From Sporomusa malonica (lineage in GTDB: Bacteria > Bacillota > Negativicutes > Sporomusales > Sporomusaceae), in the NCBI RefSeq assembly GCF_900176355.1, contig NZ_FWXI01000023.1:1-64000 (forward strand): a DNA stretch of 64,000 nucleotides, read 5' to 3'. The notes beneath the pieces are model-generated. The model ran no database searches. It was not told where the DNA came from and saw only the letters and a list, made by a program, of their open reading frames with translations. The position numbers were made by a program, and so were the translations under genes. Shown piece by piece: positions 15,320-23,660 of the stretch. Each line of letters starts with the position of its first letter. Position 1 is the first letter of the stretch.

Positions 15320-16162
15320 TTATTCATCCAACAATGATTTCATTTTTGTAGCAGTATCTGTTCCTGATAAAGGGACATGTACAATCAATTTTAAGCAGGA
15401 ATTATCAGAAACATCAAAATTACTAACTTCAAAATCTAATCTTCCTGCAACAGGATGGTTCAATTGTTTGTACTTTTCACCATTACTTTGAATTTCATGT
15501 AGAGACCACCATAAATTAAATTCTATGCTTTGCATTTTAAGATCGTCAATAAACTGAGCAAGCCAAGAATCTTCGATATATTGCCCGCAAGTTGAACGAA
15601 ATCGACCTAGCAAACCTTTGGCATGCAGATTCCAGTCGACAAATAACTGTTTATATTTATTATTTGTGAACATCCCCCAAACTACATTTCGTTCGCGAAC
15701 GTTCATTTTACTAAAATCACCAAGGACTAAGCATGCTGCTTTGTTCCAAGCAATAACGTTCCACCGCTGATCCATGACAAAAGATGGGCAAAATATTAAA
15801 CTATCCAGAACATGTTGAAGTATTGGACTTACAGTTCCTTGGTATCTCTGTATATCTGCTGGAAGCGGTTGGTTTGCTAAAAGGTAAAGATGAATGCGTT
15901 CTTGTTTATCAAGCAACAAAACTTTAGACAGGCTTTCTATTACTTGCGTTGAAACATGAATAGGTCTTCCTTGTTCAAGCCATGTATACCAAGTTACGCC
16001 AATACCAGCTAACTGCGCTACCTCCTCTCTTCTCAAGCCAGGAGTACGGCGACGCGTTCCCGATGAAAGTGCTACTTGCGATGGTAATATTTTTGCTCTT
16101 CGCGTTTTTAAAAAATCGGCTAGTTCTTTATATCGATGTTTCTCATTATTCAAACTCGTCAT
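15320..16162 (-). CDS. XRE/MmyB-like transcriptional regulator
   Basis: The 280-residue protein has an N-terminal helix-turn-helix (GLRREEVAQLAGIGVTWYTWLEQGR, about 40-66) and a C-terminal PAS-like MmyB ligand domain with VMDQRWNVIAWNKAA. MmyB-type regulators often control adjacent redox enzymes. The divergent neighbour is an EFR1 flavodoxin-ferredoxin, a likely target. ATG 16162 follows AGGA. A palindrome (16179-16198) sits just upstream. Confidence 0.82.
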   Translation of the reverse strand: MTSLNNEKHRYKELADFLKTRRAKILPSQVALSSGTRRRTPGLRREEVAQLAGIGVTWYTWLEQGRPIHVSTQVIESLSKVLLLDKQERIHLYLLANQPLPADIQRYQGTVSPILQHVLDSLIFCPSFVMDQRWNVIAWNKAACLVLGDFSKMNVRERNVVWGMFTNNKYKQLFVDWNLHAKGLLGRFRSTCGQYIEDSWLAQFIDDLKMQSIEFNLWWSLHEIQSNGEKYKQLNHPVAGRLDFEVSNFDVSDNSCLKLIVHVPLSGTDTATKMKSLLDE

Positions 16163-16178
16163 CAATCCTGTCTATTAT

Positions 16179-16198
16179 AATTTATACCAGTATAAATT
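16179..16198. promoter_or_regulatory. Palindrome AATTTATA-CCAG-TATAAATT
   Basis: Perfect 8-bp arms lie directly upstream of the XRE regulator start, a plausible autoregulatory site. Confidence 0.5.
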
Positions 16199-16250
16199 CA
16201 CTCCTATTAACATTATAAGAGTTGTATTATTATAATTCTAGAAAGACTTG

Positions 16251-16280
16251 TACAGTTAACAAAAAGTTTTATTAACTGTA
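16251..16280. promoter_or_regulatory. Inverted repeat TACAGTTAA-N12-TTAACTGTA
   Basis: Perfect 9-bp arms lie in the divergent gap 30 bp before the EFR1 gene. It is a candidate operator for the neighbouring regulator. Confidence 0.5.
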
Positions 16281-16310
16281 TAAGGTCTACAACTTCGAGG
16301 AGGACATCAA

Positions 16311-17111
16311 ATGAAAATACAATCAATGAAACTGGTTTGTTTTTCACCTACGGGGACAACAAAAACGATTATTCAAGGTATTGCGCGCGGCATTAATCAA
16401 AGCACTGTGGAACTAATAGATATTACCAAACCAGATGCGAGAAAACAACAATTACAAACATCGGAAAATGAATTACTTGTTGTTGCAGTGCCAGTTTATA
16501 TGGGAAGAGTGCCTGCACTTTTAATTGAATGGCTGCATGCGATTAAAGCTTGTAATACACCTGCTGTATGTGTCGTCGTTTATGGTAATCGTGTGTATGA
16601 CGATGCATTGCTTGAGCTTAAAGAGATTTTGATAAAACGTGGATGTATACCGATCGCCTGTGCAGCATATATTGGAGAACACTCCTTTTCTAGTTCCGAA
16701 ACGCCAATAGCCGAAGCCCGTCCTGATGCAAGTGACTTAAATCAGGCAGAATTATTTGGGCGTAAAATAAAGGAAAAACTACTATCTGTTTCATCTGTCG
16801 AACAGTTTTCTGATATAAATATACCGGGCAACTATCCCTATGGAGGAATTACGAAGCTATGGAGTGTTGATTTTATAGCAATTAGTAATGAGTGTACGCA
16901 ATGCGGAATTTGTGCAGAAGGGTGTCCTGTTGGTGCTATCGATTCAGAAAATAGTAATTTGATTGATAAGGAAAAATGCATTACGTGTTGTGCCTGCATC
17001 AAGAACTGTCCACAAAATGCCAGAACGATGAAACCCGGTCTAGTCAAAGACGCTTCAATGCGACTAAATAAACTGTATAAAGAGCGAAAGGAGCCGGTAT
17101 TCTTTTTTTAA
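16311..17111 (+). CDS. EFR1-family flavodoxin/2[4Fe-4S] ferredoxin protein
   Basis: The 266-residue fusion has an N-terminal flavodoxin fold (FMN phosphate loop FSPTGTTKTI at about 11-20, then VVAVPVYMGRVPA). The C-terminal bi-cluster ferredoxin has motifs CTQCGICAEGCP and CITCCACIKNCP. EFR1 proteins carry electrons in anaerobes. AGGAGG precedes the ATG. It faces away from the XRE regulator across a gap with two palindromes. Confidence 0.88.
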   Translation: MKIQSMKLVCFSPTGTTKTIIQGIARGINQSTVELIDITKPDARKQQLQTSENELLVVAVPVYMGRVPALLIEWLHAIKACNTPAVCVVVYGNRVYDDALLELKEILIKRGCIPIACAAYIGEHSFSSSETPIAEARPDASDLNQAELFGRKIKEKLLSVSSVEQFSDINIPGNYPYGGITKLWSVDFIAISNECTQCGICAEGCPVGAIDSENSNLIDKEKCITCCACIKNCPQNARTMKPGLVKDASMRLNKLYKERKEPVFFF

Positions 17112-17219
17112 TTAGTAAACAGCGAAGAACCCTGCTTGGGTAGTCGCCAGAGTAGCCCAATTTTCTCATAAGGCGGGAAATGCGCTTTAAAAGAGTGTAA
17201 GCACAGGATTATATTATTA

Positions 17220-17248
17220 TTGACAATAAGATAAAGATACGTAATAAT
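17220..17248 (+). promoter_or_regulatory. Probable promoter of the tetR gene
   Basis: TTGACA at about 17220-17225 and AATAAT at about 17243 are 17 bp apart, directly before the TetR operator. Confidence 0.5.
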
Positions 17249-17250
17249 AT

Positions 17251-17273
17251 ACATACTGACTGGTAGGTATGTT
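17251..17273. promoter_or_regulatory. TetR operator O1
   Basis: ACATACTGACTGGTAGGTATGTT is partly palindromic and differs by only two bases from a site before the efflux operon (17908-17930). The match of two copies flanking the tetR gene marks them as its binding sites. Confidence 0.75.
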
Positions 17274-17300
17274 GTGATTTCGTAGAAAGTAGATGATAAT

Positions 17301-17879
17301 TTGACTAAAGAAAATATTATTATTGCGGCCCTCCGCTTATTTCTTATGCGTGGCTATAAGTCAGTTTCGCTGATTGATGTTGCACATGAAGTTGGCATCA
17401 CTAAAGGCGGGATATATCACTACTTTTCAAGCAAGGATGACCTACTTCACACAGCAATTCAATTTTTACTTGAGCTCTTTGAAAGAAACTTCAAAGAGCT
17501 ATTGAAACAAAAGACTCTGGCGGAAATTTTACATCTACTCTTAGTAGAGAATTCTTTTGAAGCATATTCTAAAGAATTACTTGGAGTGGATAACACCTGT
17601 AGTCTTGATCATGTTCATTTTGCCATTGAGATTATGCGCCTATATCCGGATATTCAGGAAAGAATTCAACAAAACAATGTGCTAATTTGTGAGTCTTTAG
17701 CTGCAAGAATCCAAGAGGCTGTAGATAAAGGCGAATTAAAGCCTAGTATTGACAGCTACGCTTTGTCGCTTGCTATCCTGGCTATGCTAAATGGTCAAAA
17801 ATCACTGGGAATGCGTTTTCAGACAGTGGAAATGCGTAAGCGGATGTTAGATAATGTGTGGAGATTGATTAGCAATTAG
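17301..17879 (+). CDS. TetR-family repressor of the RND efflux operon
   Basis: The 192-residue protein has the TetR helix-turn-helix (SLIDVAHEVGITKGGIYHYFSSKDDLL, about 23-49) and a divergent all-helical ligand domain. The start is TTG 17301 with a weak ribosome site. Operators on both sides and the RND pump downstream indicate autoregulation and efflux control. The inducer is unknown. Confidence 0.85.
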   Translation: MTKENIIIAALRLFLMRGYKSVSLIDVAHEVGITKGGIYHYFSSKDDLLHTAIQFLLELFERNFKELLKQKTLAEILHLLLVENSFEAYSKELLGVDNTCSLDHVHFAIEIMRLYPDIQERIQQNNVLICESLAARIQEAVDKGELKPSIDSYALSLAILAMLNGQKSLGMRFQTVEMRKRMLDNVWRLISN

Positions 17880-17902
17880 CGCATAAGCGCTAATTATTTT
17901 TT
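17874..17902 (+). terminator. Terminator of tetR
   Basis: AATTAGCGC and GCGCTAATT pair around ATAA, followed by ATTTTTT. The stem includes the tetR stop codon. Confidence 0.8.
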
Positions 17903-17934
17903 CCATAACATACCGTCTGGTAGGTATGTTATGG
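17903..17934. promoter_or_regulatory. TetR operator O2
   Basis: CCATAACATACC and GGTATGTTATGG are perfect 12-bp arms around an 8-bp centre. It contains the 23-bp motif shared with O1 and overlaps the expected promoter of the efflux operon. Confidence 0.8.
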
Positions 17935-17969
17935 AAAATGCATGATTATTAGATAAAATGGAGGTTGCC

Positions 17970-19067
17970 ATGAAAAAAATCAAGACAAAGCATGTGATCA
18001 TGCTACTTGTGTTGTTAGTTAGCGTTAGCTTTGTAGTACATCAAGGAGTATATGCTGGTGATAAAAGCCAAGCTGAGAATACGGAGACTGCGCTGAGTGT
18101 AAAGGTTGTTCAAGCTGAATATACAGATTCAGTACCAACCTTAGCTTTTAACGGTTCACTAGAAGGCAGAACATCTGCCACAGTGAGCGCGAAAATCGCT
18201 GGTCGAATTGAAGAAGTTTTAGTGCAAGAAGGTCAGCAGGTAAACGCAGGCGATCCTTTAGTAAGACTTGAAGCTGTAGAACTGGCGAACTCGGCTCGTC
18301 AAGCAGGAGATGCTGTAAGAAAAGCTGAGGTTAATTATGAGATCGCATTAAACGATTTTCACCGTTACCAGACCTTGTATGATAAGGGAGCCGTATCCGA
18401 GCAGCAATTGGATAACGCCAGAGGCAAACTAAAGACGGCTGAGGCTGATTTGTCGAGTGCAAAAGCAAACCGAAGCAGTGCCGAACAGCAATACGGCTAT
18501 GGAGTAATTAGTTCTGCTGTCAATGGAGTGGTTGCTAATGCAACAGCTACCATTGGTCAGGTGGTAGCTCCGGGCGCGGCGTTAATGGTTGTTCAGGATA
18601 TTAATCAGGTCTATGCTGTGGTCAATGTCGAACAGAAAAGTTTAGGCAGTGTAAAAATAGGTCAGAAAGCAAAAGTAACAATCGACGCCTATCCTGATAA
18701 AGCTTTTGAAGGGGTCGTCGAGGTTATGAATCCTGAAGCAGGATCAGCAAGCCGGATGTTTCGAACCAAGATCAAAATTGACAATGCTAATAATGACTTA
18801 AAGCCTGGTATGTTTGCAAATGTTCGCTTGATAACAGGCGATAGTGTAAAAACCCTTACTGTCCCGCAGTCGGCAGTTGTACAAAAACAGGGAATATATT
18901 ATGTTTTTACCGTTGAAAACGGTAAAGCGGTACGCCATCAGATTGAGGTTGGCGAAGTGACTGGTAGTACAATTGAAGTCAAATCCGGTTTAGAACCAGG
19001 AAGTCAGGTTATTTCCACTAGCGTAAACCGGATTAAAGATGGAGATGCTGTGCGGGTAACGTCATAG
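17970..19067 (+). CDS. RND efflux periplasmic adaptor (AcrA/MexA type)
   Basis: The 365-residue protein has a signal/anchor helix (HVIMLLVLLVSVSFVV). A lipoyl half-motif follows (ATVSAKIAGRIEEVLVQEGQ, about 70-89), then a coiled-coil hairpin (about 105-175), the second lipoyl half (YGVISSAVNGVV) and beta-barrel/MP domains with MVVQDINQVYAVVNV. It bridges the pump to an outer-membrane channel, which fits a diderm cell. ATG 17970 follows GGAGG; the upstream ATG at 17958 overlaps that site and is rejected. No TolC-like gene is in the window. Confidence 0.9.
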   Translation: MKKIKTKHVIMLLVLLVSVSFVVHQGVYAGDKSQAENTETALSVKVVQAEYTDSVPTLAFNGSLEGRTSATVSAKIAGRIEEVLVQEGQQVNAGDPLVRLEAVELANSARQAGDAVRKAEVNYEIALNDFHRYQTLYDKGAVSEQQLDNARGKLKTAEADLSSAKANRSSAEQQYGYGVISSAVNGVVANATATIGQVVAPGAALMVVQDINQVYAVVNVEQKSLGSVKIGQKAKVTIDAYPDKAFEGVVEVMNPEAGSASRMFRTKIKIDNANNDLKPGMFANVRLITGDSVKTLTVPQSAVVQKQGIYYVFTVENGKAVRHQIEVGEVTGSTIEVKSGLEPGSQVISTSVNRIKDGDAVRVTS

Positions 19068-19089
19068 TGTGGAGGAGAAGGAGAACGCC

Positions 19090-22000
19090 ATGAAGATTAC
19101 AGAAATTAGTATAAAGCGTCCGGTATTCGCTACGGTAATCATATTGGCACTGGTTGTTTTGGGTTTGGTTAGTTATACCTCCCTGAATGTAGATCAATAT
19201 CCAAGTGTGGAAACTCCAATCGTAGCTGTTACCGTTCTTTACCCAGGAGCATCGCCTGAACAGGTTGAGACCAAAGTTACTCAGCATGTTGAAGAAGCGG
19301 TCAGCGTTGTTGCCGGTGTTGAGCATGTAACCTCTACGATCAATGAGGGATCATCATCTACAGTCATTCAGTTCACTATGGAGACCAATGCGGATGCCGC
19401 GGCCCAGGATGTGCGTGATAAATTGGGGGGGCTTCAGGCAAAACTGCCGGAAGATGCAAAGGCCCCGATTATTTCCCGGTTTGACCCCTCAGATACGCCG
19501 ATCATGTCACTTGCTTTAACTGGCGAGCTAAGCCAGCGAGAGTTAACTGTACTTGCTGAAGATATACTAGTTAAGCGTCTGAAGGCAGTGAACGGTGTTG
19601 CCGCCGCCGATATAAAGGGCGGTTTGGATCGTGAAATCCAAATTCAGTTAGATAGTAATCAGTTGTCCGCTTATGGCCTAACTATACCAGAGGTTTTAAA
19701 CAGCTTGCGTAATGAGAATGTTGATTCGCCTGGCGGTAAGGTTACAGATGGTCAGCGGGAAACCGGTTTGCGGGCCATAGGCAGCATAACGGCAACGAAT
19801 CAGTTCCTCAGCATTCCTGTTGGTCAACGCGACGGTGTTCAGCTTTATGTAAAAAATATTGCGAGTATCAAGGATACTACTAAGGATATCAGTACCATTA
19901 CTAAGGTTAATGATAAATTAGCTCTTGGCGTAGACATTATGAAACAGTCTGGCAGCAATACTGTCCAAGTGGTAGAAAATATCAAAGGTCAGATGGATTC
20001 GATAAAAAAGGAACTGCCGCCTGGTGTGGATCTAGTTGTGGTTCGCGACAACTCGCGTACGATTAATGAATCGGTACATGACGTTCAATTTAACCTGGTT
20101 GTAGGCGGCCTATTGGCTGTAGCCATCGTATTCCTGTTCCTCGGCAACTGGAAAAGCACAATAATTGCTGGTATTGCCATTCCCGTTTCCGTTATTACCG
20201 CTTTCCTGGCAATGAAGGTACTGAACTTTACGCTTAACACGATGTCGCTGTTAGCGTTGTCTCTGGCCGTGGGCCTGTTGATTGACGATGCGATCGTTGT
20301 TATCGAGAATATTGTTCGCCACCTGGAAATGGGTAAAGATAAATTTACGGCGGCCTTGGAAGGTACGAACGAAATTGGTTTGGCTGTTATGGCTACTACC
20401 TTTACGTTGGTAGCAGTTTTCTTACCCGTAGGTATGATGAACGGAATGGTCGGGCAGTTCTTTAAAGAGTTTGGTATTACCGTAGCAGCCAGTGTGCTTG
20501 TTTCGCTATTTGTTGCTGTGACGCTGACGCCGATGCTGTCAGCAAAATATCTGGATCACACTGAAATTAAGGGGAAAAGTAAACTCGGGCAACTATGGCT
20601 AGCCTGGAATGGAAAGTTTGATGAGTGGACTGTCAAATACGGTGAGTTCTTGCGTAAAGCTTTGGTTCAGCGGCGTACCGTAATTCTGGTGGCAGTAGGT
20701 TTATTCATTGGCAGTTTAGCTCTTCTGCCATTACTTGGCTCCACGTTCGTTCCAGATGCAGATAACGGGGAATTTACCGTGACTGCCACTGTTGATCCTG
20801 GCATGAATATAACAGCTGTGGGCCAGATGGCTGACGATATTGTCCAGACCGTCCATGGCATACCGGAAGTTACTATGACCTACAGTGTGGCCAATACCAA
20901 GAATATTACGATTCTTACCAAGCTTACTCCCAAAAATGAACGCACGATCAGTGATAATGAAATCATAGCTGATCTTCGTCAGCAACTTAGCGATATTGCC
21001 GGTGCTAATGTTAGTGTGTCGAAGCAGTCTGGTGTAGGAAGCGGCGGTAAGCCTGTATCGCTCGTTATCCAAGGTCAATCCTTGGAGGTGTTGAGTGAAA
21101 TTGCAGAACAAGTCGAGCAGGTCGTCGCCAGTGTACCTGGGGCGGTAGAAGTATCTTCAAGTTATGAAGCCGGTAACCCAGATGCTCAAATAGTAGTTAA
21201 CAAAGACAGGGCTGCTGATCTTGGCATCTCTGCTGCAAGTATTGCTGATACGCTGCAGACAATGTTCAACGGTAAAATTGTCACTCAGTATAAAGAGGGC
21301 GATGATGCGTATGATGTACGGCTAATTCAAGATCCTAAGGATCGCCGTGTTTTAGCTGACGTTAATAGTGTGTATCTGTCAAGTACGGCACGCAGCAAAA
21401 ACGGACAACCAGTAATGGTGCCGCTGTCGCAGGTGACTGACACAGTATATGCGACAAGTCCAGCTCAGATTAAGCGCTATGACAATCAGCAGCAGATTAC
21501 CATCTCTGCTAACTTAAGCGGGATAAGCCTAGGCGAGTTTAACAATGCATTTAATAAAAAAGCGGCTGAGATCAACATGCCGGACGGATATAAATTTATT
21601 ACTACCGGGCAGTCAAAGTCGATGAATGATGCTTTTAGCAGTATGATTTTGGCATTAGGCATGGCAGTGCTGTTCATCTTCTTCGTTCTGGCAGCTCAGT
21701 TTGAGAGTTATCTTGATCCTTTTGCCATTATGATCGCCTTGCCATTAGCCATCATTGGCGCGATCGTTGGTCTCTTGGTTATGGGCAGTGATCTTAGCAT
21801 TATGTCTATCATTGGGATTATTATGCTAATGGGCCTGGTAACCAAGAATGCCATATTGCTCGTGGACTTCGCTAAACAACGTCGTGCACAAGGAATAGAA
21901 CGAAATGAAGCGCTAGTTGAGGCGGCAGTACAGCGGATGCGGCCAATCATCATGACTACAACCGCAATGATTGCCGGTATGATCCCGCTGGCATTAGGCA

Positions 22001-22185
22001 TTGGGCCAGGTGCCGAAGCTCGTGCACCGATGGCACATGCGATCATTGGTGGTCTGGTTACTTCAACCATTCTTACACTGGTGGTTGTACCAGTGGTATA
22101 TACGCTGTTTGATGATTTGCAAAATATTGAGTTTAGCTTGAAAAAATGGAAAAAAGCTAATGTGGAACAACAGATCGTAGACTAA
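19090..22185 (+). CDS. RND efflux pump, HAE1/AcrB type
   Basis: The 1031-residue protein opens MKITEISIKRPVFATVIILA, the standard AcrB start. It has two six-helix membrane halves with large periplasmic loops. The proton-relay pair is present in SLAVGLLIDDAIVVIEN (about 400). Its mate TM10-11 region reads LMGLVTKNAILLVDFAK. It is a proton-driven exporter of drugs or other amphiphiles, expressed with the adaptor 22 bp upstream and controlled by TetR. ATG 19090 follows GGAGGAGAAGGAG. Confidence 0.93.
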   Translation: MKITEISIKRPVFATVIILALVVLGLVSYTSLNVDQYPSVETPIVAVTVLYPGASPEQVETKVTQHVEEAVSVVAGVEHVTSTINEGSSSTVIQFTMETNADAAAQDVRDKLGGLQAKLPEDAKAPIISRFDPSDTPIMSLALTGELSQRELTVLAEDILVKRLKAVNGVAAADIKGGLDREIQIQLDSNQLSAYGLTIPEVLNSLRNENVDSPGGKVTDGQRETGLRAIGSITATNQFLSIPVGQRDGVQLYVKNIASIKDTTKDISTITKVNDKLALGVDIMKQSGSNTVQVVENIKGQMDSIKKELPPGVDLVVVRDNSRTINESVHDVQFNLVVGGLLAVAIVFLFLGNWKSTIIAGIAIPVSVITAFLAMKVLNFTLNTMSLLALSLAVGLLIDDAIVVIENIVRHLEMGKDKFTAALEGTNEIGLAVMATTFTLVAVFLPVGMMNGMVGQFFKEFGITVAASVLVSLFVAVTLTPMLSAKYLDHTEIKGKSKLGQLWLAWNGKFDEWTVKYGEFLRKALVQRRTVILVAVGLFIGSLALLPLLGSTFVPDADNGEFTVTATVDPGMNITAVGQMADDIVQTVHGIPEVTMTYSVANTKNITILTKLTPKNERTISDNEIIADLRQQLSDIAGANVSVSKQSGVGSGGKPVSLVIQGQSLEVLSEIAEQVEQVVASVPGAVEVSSSYEAGNPDAQIVVNKDRAADLGISAASIADTLQTMFNGKIVTQYKEGDDAYDVRLIQDPKDRRVLADVNSVYLSSTARSKNGQPVMVPLSQVTDTVYATSPAQIKRYDNQQQITISANLSGISLGEFNNAFNKKAAEINMPDGYKFITTGQSKSMNDAFSSMILALGMAVLFIFFVLAAQFESYLDPFAIMIALPLAIIGAIVGLLVMGSDLSIMSIIGIIMLMGLVTKNAILLVDFAKQRRAQGIERNEALVEAAVQRMRPIIMTTTAMIAGMIPLALGIGPGAEARAPMAHAIIGGLVTSTILTLVVVPVVYTLFDDLQNIEFSLKKWKKANVEQQIVD

Positions 22186-22229
22186 AAAAATGTCCTGCAG
22201 CTACGCCTAAGTAGCTGCAGGACATTTTT
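22186..22229. terminator. Bidirectional terminator
   Basis: Nineteen-bp perfect arms (aaaaatgtcctgcagctac and complement) around a 6-nt loop separate the convergent efflux and secreted-protein genes. Confidence 0.9.
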
Positions 22230-22238
22230 AGCTTTCTG

Positions 22239-22778
22239 TTATAATGCACGAATATCAGTGATTGTCCAGTCATGGTCGGCAGTTCGCTGTAATAATACAT
22301 TAAACAGCTTGCCGGTATCGTGTTGGCGTACTTCAACAAGAGCTCGCTGACTGGAAACAGTAAGCAAGGAAAAAGAATCAAGGGAAGCATTAAATCCATA
22401 CCTAGCTGCACTGTCTTTGACATAATCCACAGGACTATTGACATATCGGGCATAATCGTTATAGTGGTGACGGTCGTTATTATCACTCCGATAATAAATC
22501 TTCCCGTCCTGAACCCATGCTTGATTTTCATCAGGACTTGGCCAGCTGTATTTGTGTTGGTGCCAACCATGGCCTGATAAGCGAGCATCTTTTGTAACTT
22601 GTACTGTTTGTTCGACTTTGGTAGGATACGGATTTGATGGTGCTTCTGCAGCGAGGGCCTTAGTGACTGGGATACCAGACAATGCTGCGCCGGTCATGAT
22701 GGCTGCGCCCATTAGAGCGGCGGCGCGGCGTTTGAATTTGAGTCTCAATTGTCGGCGCTTTATGGAATTTTTACCCAT
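22239..22778 (-). CDS. Secreted protein of unknown function
   Basis: The 179 residues begin with a very basic N-region (KRRQLRLKFKRRA), a hydrophobic stretch and an ALAAEA cleavage site near residue 44. The mature part is rich in His, Tyr, Asp and Trp (HGWHQHKYSWPSPDENQ, DNNDRHHYNDYARY) and ends in a compact alpha/beta region. GGAGGG precedes the ATG. I do not recognise a family; the mature end (WTITDIRAL) looks like a conserved secreted domain. Confidence 0.7.
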   Translation of the reverse strand: MGKNSIKRRQLRLKFKRRAAALMGAAIMTGAALSGIPVTKALAAEAPSNPYPTKVEQTVQVTKDARLSGHGWHQHKYSWPSPDENQAWVQDGKIYYRSDNNDRHHYNDYARYVNSPVDYVKDSAARYGFNASLDSFSLLTVSSQRALVEVRQHDTGKLFNVLLQRTADHDWTITDIRAL

Positions 22779-22936
22779 ATCATCCCTCCTTACATTTATC
22801 TAATTCTAGTGTTTCGAAATTTTGAAATCAACATTCTAGGTAAATATAGCAACAACGCAGACTAACTTGAGCCTTTAACATGCGAAGATTCTGATAGACT
22901 ATTGTAGAAAAATGTAATATAATTGAAAAAATAGTT

Positions 22937-22952
22937 AAATAGTTAACTATTT
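22937..22952. promoter_or_regulatory. Palindrome AAATAGTTAACTATTT
   Basis: This perfect 16-bp palindrome lies 18 bp before the MarR gene, with an extra half-site (atagttaa) overlapping its left end. It is a likely MarR autoregulatory operator. Confidence 0.65.
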
Positions 22953-22969
22953 AGAAACAGAGGTGTTAA

Positions 22970-23407
22970 GTGGAAATTGACGGATTGCTGATGCATCAAC
23001 TTTTCCAAACTACCCGTATCATTTCTTATAGCTTAAATCGCTATTTTAGTCCGTATGACCTGCATTTTTCGGAATGGGGTATTATTATAACTTTAATGGA
23101 AAGAGAGCCAATGACCCAACGAGGCCTAGCCGCTTATTTGAATGTCGAGCCAGCAGCAATATCAAAGAGTTTAACCAGAATGGAAAGGAAAGGCTTAATC
23201 ATGAGGGAAGTAGGCTCGGACAGAAGAGAAAAAAGAGTCTTCTTAACTGAAGAAGCGAAAAAAAATTATCAAGTATGGAATAATATCGCAGGAGAACACA
23301 GGAAAGCGGTTTTGGCAGATTTAGATTGGGGAAAGAAAAATGAAATATATCAGTTGCTGAAAGGTATTTGCCAAGCAACACAGCAGTGTGAGGAAAAAAA
23401 ACAGTAG
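22970..23407 (+). CDS. MarR-family regulator
   Basis: The 145 residues have the MarR winged helix: EREPMTQRGLAAYLNVEPAA, then SKSLTRMERKGLIMREVG and the wing SDRREKRVFLTEEA. It starts at GTG 22970 after GAGGTG. Apart from the palindrome upstream no target is evident; the next gene is separated by a c-di-GMP riboswitch and belongs to another unit. Confidence 0.85.
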   Translation: MEIDGLLMHQLFQTTRIISYSLNRYFSPYDLHFSEWGIIITLMEREPMTQRGLAAYLNVEPAAISKSLTRMERKGLIMREVGSDRREKRVFLTEEAKKNYQVWNNIAGEHRKAVLADLDWGKKNEIYQLLKGICQATQQCEEKKQ

Positions 23408-23420
23408 AATATTTAGGCAT

Positions 23421-23495
23421 ACTTGTCGAAAGGCAAGGACGCAAAGCTATGGGTCTAAAGGCCGTTAACGCCTATGATTGCCAGGTTGCACATTT
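23421..23495 (+). ncRNA. Cyclic-di-GMP-I (GEMM) riboswitch
   Basis: The aptamer blocks are recognisable: CGAAAGGCAAGGACGCAAAG, then GGGTCTAA (tetraloop-receptor region), and a closing GATTGCCAGGTTGC. It precedes a chemoreceptor gene, a frequent target of this class. Confidence 0.9.
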
Positions 23496-23509
23496 GATTT
23501 TTACAAATC

Positions 23510-23550
23510 AAAGATGACAGACCTGCTATAGATAGGTCTGTCATCTTTTA
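23510..23550 (+). terminator. Expression-platform terminator of the c-di-GMP switch
   Basis: AAAGATGACAGACCT and AGGTCTGTCATCTTT form a 15-bp stem ending in TTTTA. A competing tttgatt/aatcaaa pairing just upstream could act as antiterminator. Confidence 0.8.
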
Positions 23551-23660
23551 ATGTGCTCAAGAGCGAAGGCGGCGGAGTTTAAGGGGGTATTTATATGTAG
23601 CGATGGTTGAAGAGCGCGTGTGCTGTAAGTTTTGACGTAACATTGAATGGAGAGTTGATT

